Shown here one piece after another: positions 26,582 through 37,447 of a DNA stretch of 64,000 nucleotides. Each line of letters begins with the position of its first letter. The first letter of the stretch is position 1. A model generated the notes under the pieces. It did not search any database. It was not told where the DNA came from and saw only the letters and a program-made list of their open reading frames with translations. The DNA is from Rotaria socialis (Eukaryota > Rotifera > Eurotatoria > Philodinida > Philodinidae). The position numbers were made by a program, and so were the translations under genes. The DNA lies in contig CAJNYU010000124.1 of assembly GCA_905331475.1 (NCBI GenBank), forward strand, positions 1-64,000. Reading direction: 5' to 3'.

Positions 26582-29500
26582 TTAGTATATGCAAACATAT
26601 TGAAGAAATGTAACAGTAAGATAAAAGTCTCCGAGTTGCGATGATTTGTTTATGTATTTATAAATATGACATTTTTCATTGATTTTCAAGCCATCCTCTA
26701 TTTCGATTGAAAAGTGTTTGCTAAATGTCAAAATATAAGTTATTTCGATATTTATAACGAAAATATTCACCTGTAATTTTTGTAATTTCTGTTCTAATAA
26801 TTTTATTCGTAAATCTTTACTTTCATTTTGTTCTTGTAATTCTGCAATTTCTTGTCGATAGGATTGTTCAACTGAACACTAAGAACATATTTAAAAAAAA
26901 AGAATATGAGACAAGAAAAAAAAATCATAACTATCTTCAAACCATTTTATCGCTAATCAACAAATCGATCTCACTTATCAAATCATTCGAATGAATACAG
27001 TCGGACGATCGAAATAAAGAGATTTGTTTTGATGATGAATTTTGATAAAATTCAAGTATACGTTGATCTTTCCAGCCACAATTTTGTAAATTCGACTTCA
27101 AAATTTTTGGCTTTAATCTATATTTTAATTTAATTTACATTTCAAACTAATTAATTTTTACCTCGCAGTATCTATTGATGATATTCCTTCGCCACTACAG
27201 TCCGATGGTCTTTTTTCAACTTCACCGTCATTATCTGAATTATCATTAACTAAATCTTTATCAGTTTTTGTTGGTACAAATGAAAGATCTGGTGATGTTG
27301 ACGCGATTGCCGCTGGATTATGTGTTAAACAAGATGCAATGGATGTTAAGGCATTGAATGCGCCCTTTATTTTGCCTCCTGCTTCATTTTTAGCTCGACC
27401 AAAATCAAGACGATTATGTGCATATTCATACAATTTAGTTTCAGCTTCAGGATAGTCTCGGCAACCTTCCAAAACATCTTCTTTTGACAATGAGAATAAT
27501 TCAGAATAGCCGACACTTCGTACATCAGCTGTGCGTCGATTGGCACCATCAATATTTAAAATTCCGATTTCGCCAAAAAAGTCACCGGCAACTAGTCGTG
27601 TTAAAACATCGCTGTTGTCACTAAATACAATTATGATTTGATTGATAACTATATTCAACAGCCAAAAAAAGGCTTACTTGACGACTTCGAGAACACCATC
27701 AGCTATAATAAACATTTCCCGCGCGATTTCACCTTTACGGCATATGATATCGCCAGGTGTAAATATGTATGCACGCATTTTTAAAACAAGATCATGTAGA
27801 AATTCCGGTTGGCACTCTTGAAATATAGTCACCTGTTAAGAATATTAAATCAATAGTAGTATTTCAATATTTTTATCAATCATTTAATGAAATTAGAATT
27901 TGATTAGAATTATTCATACATATTCTGCGCTAATAGAAGTAAGCCTACTATTAATTTATCATCGAAATCTGTATGTTTCCTTTTTGTAGCGATAGCTCAT
28001 AAAGCTGATGAAGAACGAATGAAAAATGAATTGTTCACTTGGCATCAATTGCAACTATTCTTTAATCTTTCTTCCCGCACCAGTAGCTATTCGAACTCAT
28101 AATGTTGTTTTTCAAAGAAACGCATGATTGATATTCTAAATGTGTATATCTACACTTGTCTAAATGGATATGATACCTTCTTCAATGTTCCCAAATTAAC
28201 ATGAAGAGCTAGTTCCGTTTTAAGTTTATCTGGTAAAAGTTTTATTGAATGAACATCGCCAGCACCAGACATTTGGCCACGTGACCAAGAATAATCATAC
28301 CAACGTTGAACACGTCGTTGCATTTCAGCTGGTACATTATGCGATCGCATATATTGTTTTGCACTATCCTAATATAGGAGAATATTATTTTAGAAATTCT
28401 TTATCCAATGAATTCTAACCAATAGACGTTCAAATTCTAGACGGCTAGCATTGCGATTCGTAATAACATTGCCAACTTGTCCTAATTAGAATAGAAATAA
28501 ATAACCAAATGAATCTATTGAAAACATTACCTATAATCAATGAATAAACAAATATTCCGATCGTATAACTGGCGATAGCAAAAGCAGTCCTCAAAAATAA
28601 ATGAACAATATGGTATGTATCCGAATAATTTCTCCTTCAAACATTCGCTTATATTGGATGGCTGAAAAGATCTTTTGAAAAGACTGTTTCTCTTTTTCGT
28701 TTTTCTTGCTTACCCACGATAATAGCTATGACAAAAACGGCGAACAAATGAACACTTATCAAAAACATATAACTAAAAAAATCAAAAATAAAATTATTCG
28801 AATATTTATATTAAACAAAATAACACCAAACAATAATTAGACTAAAATAAGCTTTTATATTTACCGTTTATTCGTGAAATTTTTGAGCCATCTAGCTTGC
28901 AAGAATAGAAAAAGAAAGAAACCGAAGAAGAAAACAAAAACGAAATTTCCAAGAAAAACAAATTAACTTAAACTCTAAAGTGGTGGCAAAACGTTTAAGA
29001 ACAACGTATCTTTGCTTTTTTTCTATAACACGAAGCACCAAGCTCAAATTCAAATAGTAATTTGGTTAGCTAATGAGGTGCTCTATCAAATGCATCATAT
29101 ACCAAGATTTCATAGATGAACTATGATGACCAAGTTTCTAAAAAACCGGACATGACAATTTTCAAGTCTCAGAAAACTTTGTTGGGCGTATTTTTAACAG
29201 TGCCATCTTAAAGAGCACAGAATACTGATCAAAATGAAGGGTCGCCACGTTTTCTACGACCTTCTTATCAAAAGTTACAAGTATCACGAAAACCGATAAA
29301 ATACGGTTTTTCGGCTATTTTTCGTGGTTTTCTGATAAATTTTACTTTTTTTTCTCTCTTTTACGATGCTTGTAACTTTTCAAGGGAAGGTCGCAGAAAA
29401 CGTGGCGACCTTTCATTTTGATCAGTATTCTGTGCTCTTTAAGATGGCACTGTTAAAAAATACGTCCAACAAAGTTTTCTGAGACTTGAAAATTGTCATG

Positions 29501-32229
29501 TCCGGTTTTTTAGAAACCTGGTCATCATAGTTCATCTATGAACTCTTGGTATATGATGCATTTGATAGAGCACCTCATTAGATAATCAAATTACTATTTG
29601 AATTTGAGCTAGGTGCTTCGCGTTATAGAAAAAAAATCAAAGATACGTTGTTCTTAAACTCTTTGCCACCACTTTATTTATGCCTTCAGTCAAATACGAG
29701 AAGTTAAAGTAGAAAATCTACTCACTGCCAATTTGTTTCTGGCGGTGGTAAATCGCCAATGGTTGTTAATGTTAATGTGGACCAATACAGACAACGAAGA
29801 TACATTTTGGCTAATTGTGAAAAATTTCCAACAGGTTTTGGATATGACCAATAGCCAACAAAACCTTCGGCTTTCGACACCATAAAATAAAACGATGCTA
29901 ACCAATGTCCCAATAGAAGAAGTATATGAAGAAGATTTAGAACACGATATGTATTCGGATATACAGTCCTTGATTCTTGTAAATAGTAGAGTTGAAACGT
30001 TCGATAAATTTTGAAAAAACGTGGAAAACGTAGAATTGGTATTGAACCAAACTTTATTTGAAGTAAATCTAATGGTGTCAAGGATAATATATCAAAAATA
30101 AATCGAGATGAACGAATATAATTCATTGCAAGTTTATAATGATTATAAACCAGTAAACCTAGAATAGTAGGACAAGCGAATTTTGAACATTTATCCGTAA
30201 TGACATATTAATCAATCAAGTAACATTATTTTCAATTCTAATTAGCCGCAACTCAGAATACAAAATATGATTTTGCCTTTTAACTTTTCATTAAATGAAT
30301 ACTTTTATTGTGTGATATCGATCGTACAGAAATACATAAAACTACGAATATCTATCATGAGATAATCGATCTCGGAGTCAAGAAAACAGAAAAAATGCGA
30401 TAATCTCCGATTGCTCAGTGTCAGATTTTTTCTCTTGGAATAGAAATTACTGAAAGGCCGAAACTGTCTCATCTCATTTTACTATACCTTGTTCAAGATA
30501 GCCGGTTCGAAATTGAATAAAAATATCAAGAAAATAAATGAAATCAGCTATACAATCGATAATTTCCCATGTGTGTGCGTAGTTGTGTTGTAATGGATCA
30601 AATGCGTGACGTGCAATGGAAAACCAAAGATTATATAATACACAGATGCTCAATAAAATTAACCAATAAAATAAAAACGATTCGTCTGTTGATATAACAA
30701 AATAATTGCACCTGCGAAGAATCCAACTGATAAATTCATAGCGCGATTTAATTGGTTCTTCTTTGTCCAGATTTAATCGAAGATTTCGTTTTGCTGAATC
30801 TTGTAAACAAATAATTTATATGAAAATACGCTATTAAATATATGTAAAAGATAGATTTACCCATCGATGCCAATCCACTATAACCGTAACGATTAGAAAA
30901 CTTTTTTAAAAAAGAATCTTCTCGCTTCAATGATTTGTGCAACTTGAATGGCATGATTGAATGACGATGACGAGGACTCTATGAAAATAAAAATAAAATA
31001 TACATTATAAATAGAATAATTATGAGAAAATATCTAAAATAATAAGTTTTTAGTAGATGATCACCATCTGTTTGTAACCGTTGCAGTCGATCTAAACTTC
31101 TAGAAACGATCTTGTTCTTTCGTATGAGCTTCATATTTAGGGTATCGTATTTTTTCTATATTAAAGCACATGTTTTGTTCTCGGCTTTTGCTGTTATGAA
31201 ATATTTCAAGTGTAGAAAAATATAGGCCGATAACTGCTGCTGATTTATTTCCGATATCGCAAATCAGCGAGAGTGATGTGAATATAACGAATAAGACGTT
31301 GGAAAAATAGCCGAAAACAAAGAAGAGCAAACAATAAAATATCTTCTTTCAATCTATTTCATTTGTTTAGGTTTGATTCGCGTCTTCTAGATCGTGGACG
31401 TTTTTCTGAATTATTGGGAGAAAATGTCCGCAAAGCAGAATCGGGGGGCAGATAGCAAAAAATGTCCTCATTATGGAATCAAACAAAAATTGATATTTTA
31501 AGATGATTCAGGCAAATAGCTGTATTGAATAATATCAACTGGTTCGAGCTAATCTAGTGCTGTTCGTCACATGTCATCCTGGCCATTTTATAAGCATGTA
31601 TTGTGAAAGAAAAATACTTAAAGTGACAAAGTTATACGTAGACGAATCAAATAAGAATGTCCATCGGGGAAAATGATAGTTTTTCTCCAATTTCCACGCA
31701 ATCTAATAAAGATCGTATAGTTTTTAAAAAAATTATCATTTTTGAATGAATCTTGATTGTCAACCTAAAAACAGTTAGATTTTCCACTATTCTTCATAAA
31801 TGATTTTTCTGTATTTTTTTTCACCTAATAAATCTTGTCTTGATTCCACAATGTGGACATTTTTGCTCTCTCCCCCTGTTTCTACTTTGCTGACGTTTTC
31901 TCTTAATTGGAGGAAAAAATGTCCGCAATCAAGCTGCAGCCGTTTGATTATCAATATGGAATGCAGCATTTAGATAAATGATTAACTACTTCGTTCTCTC
32001 TCTCTCTCTTTCTTTCTCTCTCGTTTGAAATACTCACATCATTAATAGCAGAAGAAGATGAATATTGATTAGTACCAACGGATGGCCTCGGTAGAAAATT
32101 ATCGTCATTCGGCGAGTCATTTGAGTTAGTTAATTGTTGTTGAGATTGCCGTTCTGGAAAAGGCGATGATTTGCCATCCTCTTTATGAAATAAATCATTT
32201 AATACAGGTGTTAGTGCTGCTAGAGACAT
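26582..32229 (-). CDS. cyclic-nucleotide-gated cation channel, CNGA-like (about 817 aa)
   Basis: A cGMP/cAMP-opened cation channel of the sensory or neuronal plasma membrane. Exons: 32038-32229, 30861-30978, 30488-30799 (S1, S2), 29726-30158 (S3, S4, pore), then one of two S6 exons (28714-28772 or 28531-28589), 28420-28481, 28177-28368 (C-linker), 27678-27832, 27162-27620 (nucleotide-binding domain), 26943-27117 and 26582-26878. The pore reads LYWSTLTLTTIGDLPPP. The C-linker has RRVQRWYDY and LLPDKLKTELALHVNL. The binding domain has PGDIICRKGE, FGEIGILN and the ligand-contact NRRTADV. The C-terminus is a coiled coil (QEIAELQEQN, LRIKLLEQKLQKLQ), as in A-type subunits. The pore Glu of vertebrate A subunits is Asp here. 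The 3' end is uncertain: a GTGAAT donor at 26770 may splice onward instead of reading to the stop at 26582. Confidence 0.92.
28531..28589 (-). other. alternative S6 exon B of the CNG channel (59 nt)
   Basis: The acceptor follows TTATTTTTGAG and the donor is GTAATG. It completes CA|G (Gln), encodes TAFAIASYTIGIFVYSLII plus the shared Gly, and ends in phase 1 so that the next exon reads GQVGNVITNRN. It has the same length and phases as exon A, 124 bp away. Confidence 0.85.
28714..28772 (-). other. alternative S6 exon A of the CNG channel (59 nt)
   Basis: Preceded by a T-rich tract ending in AG and followed by GTAAGC. It completes the codon CA|T left by the pore exon, encodes HYMFLISVHLFAVFVIAIIVG-type S6 (His plus 20 residues), and ends in phase 1. 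It aligns residue for residue with vertebrate CNGA S6 and with exon B at 28531-28589. Its length is not a multiple of three, so it cannot be included together with exon B without a frameshift. Confidence 0.8.
28976..29676. repeat. 701-bp fold-back inverted repeat (MITE-like) in CNG intron 4
   Basis: The ends read TAAAGTGGTGGCAAA and its inverse. Two arms of about 310 bp are nearly identical (only scattered differences, for example CATATACCAAGA and ACTATGATGACCA on both sides) around a short centre near 29310-29350. The terminal TA on each side fits a TA-target (Tc1/mariner-type) insertion. It lies wholly between the pore exon and the first S6 exon. Confidence 0.85.
31391..31930. repeat. diverged inverted repeat in CNG intron 1
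   Basis: About 90 bp at 31391-31480 (GTGGACGTTTTTC, AATGTCCGCAAAGCAGAA, AATGTCCTCATTATGGAATC) is repeated in inverse and diverged form at 31841-31930. The separation is about 360 bp. It is probably an old fold-back element. Confidence 0.65.
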
Positions 32230-33574
32230 TTTTATTTTATCGAAACATCATTTTTAGAATCATCAATATAATGTAGCAGATATGAATAAATGCTTGTTTA
32301 TACCAAGAAACTGTCAATGTTATGCTGTTTGCCGAGTTTTTTTTTCTCTTTTACATCTTGCCAAAATCACATTATACGATTGACCGAAAAATTTCTTAAA
32401 TATATTATTTTCCTCAATTATCCACACTATCATTGAACGAAGAGATGGAGACGAGTAACAATTTATCTCTCTCTTTTTCTTTAACTTACACAAACAAAAA
32501 TATTTTGAGACTTCGAAAAGGGCATAATAAATTCAAATGCTATAAGTTTTTCGGTATGAATCAAGTGTCTATTATCGTGATCAATAGCCGATTTGAAAAG
32601 GAAAAAAGGAACTACTTCCATATTATTTTTCTTGTAATATTTTATCAGATTGAAAACAGTTTAGAATATCTTAATAAAAACTATTCAGTTCAATAAATCT
32701 ATTAAGATTCTTTTTTTCTAGTGTATTTTCAGCATTTTTCTCTTCATGTAAAATAATAAAGTTAGGCCAAATATTCCTGATTTTCTCTCTCGAACTAGTC
32801 ATTTTATGTACTCGACGAGCAACATCAACATTGAACAACTTTATATTAGACATCCACTTTCAACGCCGAAATTAATGGCACTTTCAATAGCAAGACAGGA
32901 AAAAATAGAAATTATACAAGTTTCACCATTAGTTTCTTTCCGTTTATAAATAGTTTTCTTCCAGGCAGATTTTCATCTGATCGCACGACTATGGTTCATG
33001 GATTCGCATTAAATATTATAATCAGATCGATCTAATACCGCAGACGAAAAGAATATTAAATACAACTATAGGAAACGAACGAAACGGAAATTGACTAACT
33101 AGTTAGATTTTACAGTATATACATATACATGTGTGAACTATAATGAGTACCAAGGATAATTGAACTTAGAATATGCATATAAATCAATTCCATCGAAGTA
33201 ATACGATTTCGCATCGCCTTGTGATAAGATTAGCCTACGAAATACTGCGCAAAAAAAACTTGGTACTACTTATTCGTCTCGTTTAAATGGTCCGCACATC
33301 AACGACAATGATAGATATAGAAATGTTTCTCCTCGATATTTGCATATCTCGACATTGCAGAAAGCGTGTAAAAGATTTAGTTAAAGTAGCAATAATCAAT
33401 ATAAAATAATTCGCCGCATTTATAAAAGTCAAAGTAGCCTCGAGTACTGTTAAATAGAGCTGTAATAAAAAATGCAAACATCTGATGATAGTTTTGACTC
33501 ATGAAAGTATGATGTCGAAGACAAGATATTTTTTTTTGCATTTGAAATAAAACTACAAAAAAGAAAAAGAACGA
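32230..33574. other. intergenic stretch upstream of CNG channel
   Basis: About 1.3 kb, AT-rich. Only short unconvincing frames. It must contain the CNG promoter; no element recognised. Confidence 0.5.
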
Positions 33575-33982
33575 CTATGCATCACCAGTATGTGTACGTA
33601 ACAACGTTTGTGAGACACAAATATGATGACGGCCTTGTGGAGTTTCATGAATTTTTAAACGAATTGGACTTGCTTCATGACCAGCATTGTTACTTGTTGA
33701 AGAATGCTAAAATGAGCGAATCAACATGAAAAAACGATCAAGATTTCTGTTTGTTCTTACTGAATTATTTGTTGTTACTAAAGGTTTGATAACTAAATTG
33801 AGATAGTCAGTATCTAACACTGCTGCATTTTCTTTTGTATTCGCTAGCTGAAATTTAGTTGATGTTGTAGCTGGAATTACGGAATGCTGTCGTGAAAGTG
33901 ACGCTTCAGATATTTTATTATTGGTACAGCTGCTTATGTCACATGGTTTTAAACCAAATAAAATCACTCGACATACAGTCAT
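33575..33982 (-). CDS. small protein of unknown function (117 aa)
   Basis: Two exons, 33761-33982 and 33575-33706, join in phase 0 across a 54-bp GT/AG intron. The product begins MTVCRVILFGLKPCD, is Ser/Thr/Asn-rich in the middle, and ends RLKIHETPQGRHHICVSQTL-LRTHTGDA before TAG. An AG immediately before the ATG (about 33989) could mark a 5'-UTR intron or an upstream coding exon, so the start is uncertain. No domain, signal peptide or membrane segment recognised. The clean splice and unbroken second exon make it more credible than neighbouring frames. Confidence 0.5.
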
Positions 33983-35899
33983 TGTATTCTAAAAAAAATA
34001 AAAGCAAGGCGAACATATATTTTGTTGATGTATGTTCAATGCATCAATAGTTGTCTAACTAATCGAATAGAAACTCGAAATCGCGTCTTTTTAAAAACTG
34101 CTTCTATATGTTCTCGTGCGTTCGATATACGTAATAAATTACAAAAGAAATAAGTTGTATGTGTGAAACGCAACAGCTTGTTTTAACCATGATGATAACC
34201 ATCACTGACAAGAAAATGGAGAGAGAGAGAGAGAAAAAAAACTACAGATGGGCCCCTTTCTCTCTCTCTCTCTCCTCCCCATTCATTTAAAGACTGATTA
34301 AAGAAACGAATGAATGAAAAACGAGACAATTATGGTTTGTTCAATTGCTTTGAAAAAGAAATAAACATTCATTTTACGCAATGGCAAGGGAACAGTTGTT
34401 TTGAAACAAAGAATTGCCCTGATTCGATTATCAATAGCCTTCAACAATATAAGAAGTGCAACATATGGTTCGATGTATGATTGAACTACGTCATTTTTTC
34501 CTATATAACATAATTGTTTATTTAGCAAATCATAGATTTAAGTGCTCTTTTGTAATATGTTGCGAGAAATGAGTAAACCGGTTGTTTACAACATAAGATA
34601 TCCTATTTTGTTCCTACTTGAATCTAAATCTCGGGTATTTATCCGAGCCATAATTTTGATTACTTTGTATATATTCATGATTTCGTTACACCGAACTTAT
34701 GTTGGCCGCAACTAAGAAATTACAAGTATTTATGTTCATTAACGTATATGAATGGATTGAATCAATCTACAGAGAAATATATTATAAAATAGGGCGCAAA
34801 GCTTCTACTAATGTAATTGTTTTTTTCTCTACTCGTTTACTATCAATCGTTTACAACGTTCAAATCGACACTGAAAAAACTAGACATGATCCCAGGTGCC
34901 ACTGTATTGTAACACGCAATGCAACAGTGAACAATCGTTTCATGCTGAGTGAGAAAGAATTGAATATATAAATGTATTAAACAAAGATAGCTGATCAAAT
35001 AAAAAATAGGTCTTGCGATCGAGAAAGCCATTCACATATGCGTCAGCCGTATGAACAATTTCAAGTACGAAAAAAAAGTTTATCATCAATGACAAACACT
35101 CATTACGCACGAGGAGACGTCATGTAAAAATTGAAGAAGATTGTAGGCTATATTCATATCGATACACATACATGCCCATAGGTTTCTGGAAGATGAGTAC
35201 TATTAGCGAAAGGGCAAACAATAAGTCGCTTCAGAGTGAATCCAACGGATATTGGCGATTGAGAATGTCAAATCGAGAAGAATTTTTTCCTTGGGCTGAA
35301 AAATTAAACAACTTTTCCTAGAAATTATTTTGTCTATAACTTCCTCGAGACACTTTGACTGGTACGGTTCATAAAATTCTAAAGGAGAGGATAGTTTTTG
35401 ATTCATTCTATTAGATATAGTTTTAAAAAAAACAATAGAATTACGACATCCTTTAGTCTATTCATTTTCTTCGAATCAATGTAAAAGTTTATTTTAATCA
35501 CTTAGTTCGATAATTTCTACAAAATGATAATTCTAGCTGTCGTATTCCAAATATTGTTCACGCTTGATTGACTATCAAGATATGCTTTCATCCTTATTCT
35601 TGTTTTGCATACTACTTTGATTTTTGCTTGCATGAAAAAAATTATCATATTTTCTCACGCTAGACTACAAGATGAAGCAGTTAATTAGAATCAAGCCAAA
35701 AAATTTGCTTATTTCTGTCTATTACCTTTTTTTCTATCTCTTCCTTTTCTCGTTTGTTCGGTACAAGTTGATATCGTTCTTATTGAAGATTCGATTATTT
35801 TTCTTTGCATTAATGTAAACCGTTAACAAATTTGTATCATCACTCAAATTATTGCCGTTCTGTTACTGTACTCACAACTGAGTTTTGTCTACAACATTT
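33983..35899. other. gene-free stretch with GA/TC repeats
   Basis: About 1.9 kb between divergent genes. A GA tract at 34219-34233 and a TC tract at 34258-34274 could pair as a hairpin. The other open frames look like noise. Confidence 0.5.
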
Positions 35900-36535
35900 A
35901 TGAGGCATAATTACCAAAAGTGTTATGCATTTCGTGCATCTGGTATCACACTAGGATGTTTAATATTTTTATTCACTGCAGGTTTACTATCAACAGAATT
36001 CGGGCGACTTTATGCGGGTTCCAATAACCGTGGACGAAATGATTCCAATGTAACATTTATATATTCAATATTTCCTGATCCGATAAATTATTTTAATGGA
36101 AATTCTATAAATCTTAAATTAGAAAATCGCTGGATGTGGCCATGGTCAACAGCTACGTTATTATTTAGTTTGGTGTTTTTTGCGACAGGCGTGTTGGGTA
36201 TCATTAGTGGTCAAAGAGAAAGTTATTCGTCAATTATTACATTTTTTATTTGTTCACTATTGTCAATATTCTTGTTAATATTTTTAATAGCAACATATTC
36301 AACAATAATTGCTGGCTGGAAGAGTATTTATGGTGTCATCGGAGGCCAGTCAATATCAAAATTTGTACGCATTGATCAGATTTTATCTATCGTTTGTCTA
36401 ATAATTTCGTGTTTATTATTTATTATTTTTTTAATAAGTCTTATTGTAGCCGGTAGAACTATTGATGCTTGTGTACGAAAAACTAGTTTTCAACCACTTA
36501 ATGAATATGAACTCATGACAGTGCACTCGGCATAA
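35900..36535 (+). CDS. four-transmembrane protein of unknown family (211 aa)
   Basis: Single-exon frame starting at ATG 35900; an upstream in-frame TTG at 35885 is not a plausible start. Four hydrophobic helices lie at about 15-32, 83-103, 111-137 and 160-184. A roughly 50-residue first extracellular-type loop contains an N-glycosylation site (Asn50-Val-Thr). The cytoplasmic tail is short and ends NEYELMTVHSA. The layout resembles MARVEL, MS4A or claudin-type tetraspan proteins, but I see no signature of any of them; tetraspanin CCG and claudin W-GLW-C-C are both absent. The next gene begins 276 bp downstream on the same strand. Confidence 0.7.
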   Translation: MRHNYQKCYAFRASGITLGCLIFLFTAGLLSTEFGRLYAGSNNRGRNDSNVTFIYSIFPDPINYFNGNSINLKLENRWMWPWSTATLLFSLVFFATGVLGIISGQRESYSSIITFFICSLLSIFLLIFLIATYSTIIAGWKSIYGVIGGQSISKFVRIDQILSIVCLIISCLLFIIFLISLIVAGRTIDACVRKTSFQPLNEYELMTVHSA

Positions 36536-36811
36536 TGTATGAACATCACATATAGTATGGCGTATGTTCTATCTTGGCTATTTGAATTAGATAGGCCTTA
36601 GATAAAGAAAAAAGTTAACTATCTGCCATTTACTTTGTCCTGTTCATTTTTTTCTTCGATAATAAATAATATCACTGCATTTTGTCTTCTTTTCATCAGA
36701 ACTACTTCTATTTGGATTTGTTTAACTATGAATAGCAATCGACAGGAGTAATTATATTTGTGGGCGAAATTTATAAACGCGCCTAAATATTGAAAATTTC
36801 TTTTGTTTTTC

Positions 36812-37447
36812 ATGAATTTAACGAATGAAGAACGAATTCGATGTAACGAATGTTTGAAAAAGTTATATCAAATAAAATTAATGTGTATACAATCCATTCA
36901 ATATCTTATTGAACAACAGCATGAAATCGATGAATGTATTGCTGATCTAAAATCAACTAAACTACATGCAGAAGCCATAAATGAAAAGATATCGACATTG
37001 AATCAAATGTATTACGTGAAAATATGTTGTCTTAATAGAAAACGAGATTTATTAGAAACAACAAATTCGAATGATCCAAGTCAAATGTTTATTTTATCAT
37101 TTCCAAATGAACAATCCAATGGAAATAATTATGCATACGGATTAAATGAGTTAGAAAATGATTTTGAACTTGAAAAATTAATTAAATCAGTAAATAATTC
37201 GTATCCACAACTCTTAACAAAAGATGATTTCGAACATATTCTACATGAAGAATATACAACATTATTTGAATTTGCAAAAAAATTAACTAAATGTGTACAA
37301 ATACTACACGATACTATTGAATTTCTTGGCACAGACATTAAGTTAACACTAGAACATATGCAATTAGCTCAACCACGTATGCGTCAATTGTTAAAACTTA
37401 AAGCACCTTTAGCTTTTGCTCAAGTACAACACAACAGGATGATTTAA
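36812..37447 (+). CDS. helical (coiled-coil-like) protein of unknown function (211 aa)
   Basis: Single-exon frame from ATG 36812 (MNLTNEERIRCNEC) to TAA. It is predicted almost all helical, with heptad-like stretches at about 8-80 (LKKLYQIKLMCIQSIQYLIE, ADLKSTKLHAEAINEKIS) and 150-200. There is no membrane segment or signal peptide. The codon and amino acid pattern looks coding rather than random, but I cannot place the family. It shares strand and exact length (211 aa) with the tetraspan gene upstream. The sequences are unrelated, so the shared length is probably chance. Confidence 0.6.
   Translation: MNLTNEERIRCNECLKKLYQIKLMCIQSIQYLIEQQHEIDECIADLKSTKLHAEAINEKISTLNQMYYVKICCLNRKRDLLETTNSNDPSQMFILSFPNEQSNGNNYAYGLNELENDFELEKLIKSVNNSYPQLLTKDDFEHILHEEYTTLFEFAKKLTKCVQILHDTIEFLGTDIKLTLEHMQLAQPRMRQLLKLKAPLAFAQVQHNRMI

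Noticed and set aside
31100-31330. 76-codon minus-strand frame in CNG intron 1 that could be an extra exon
   Set aside because: No suitable splice borders keeping phase 0, and no resemblance to CNG N-terminal sequence.
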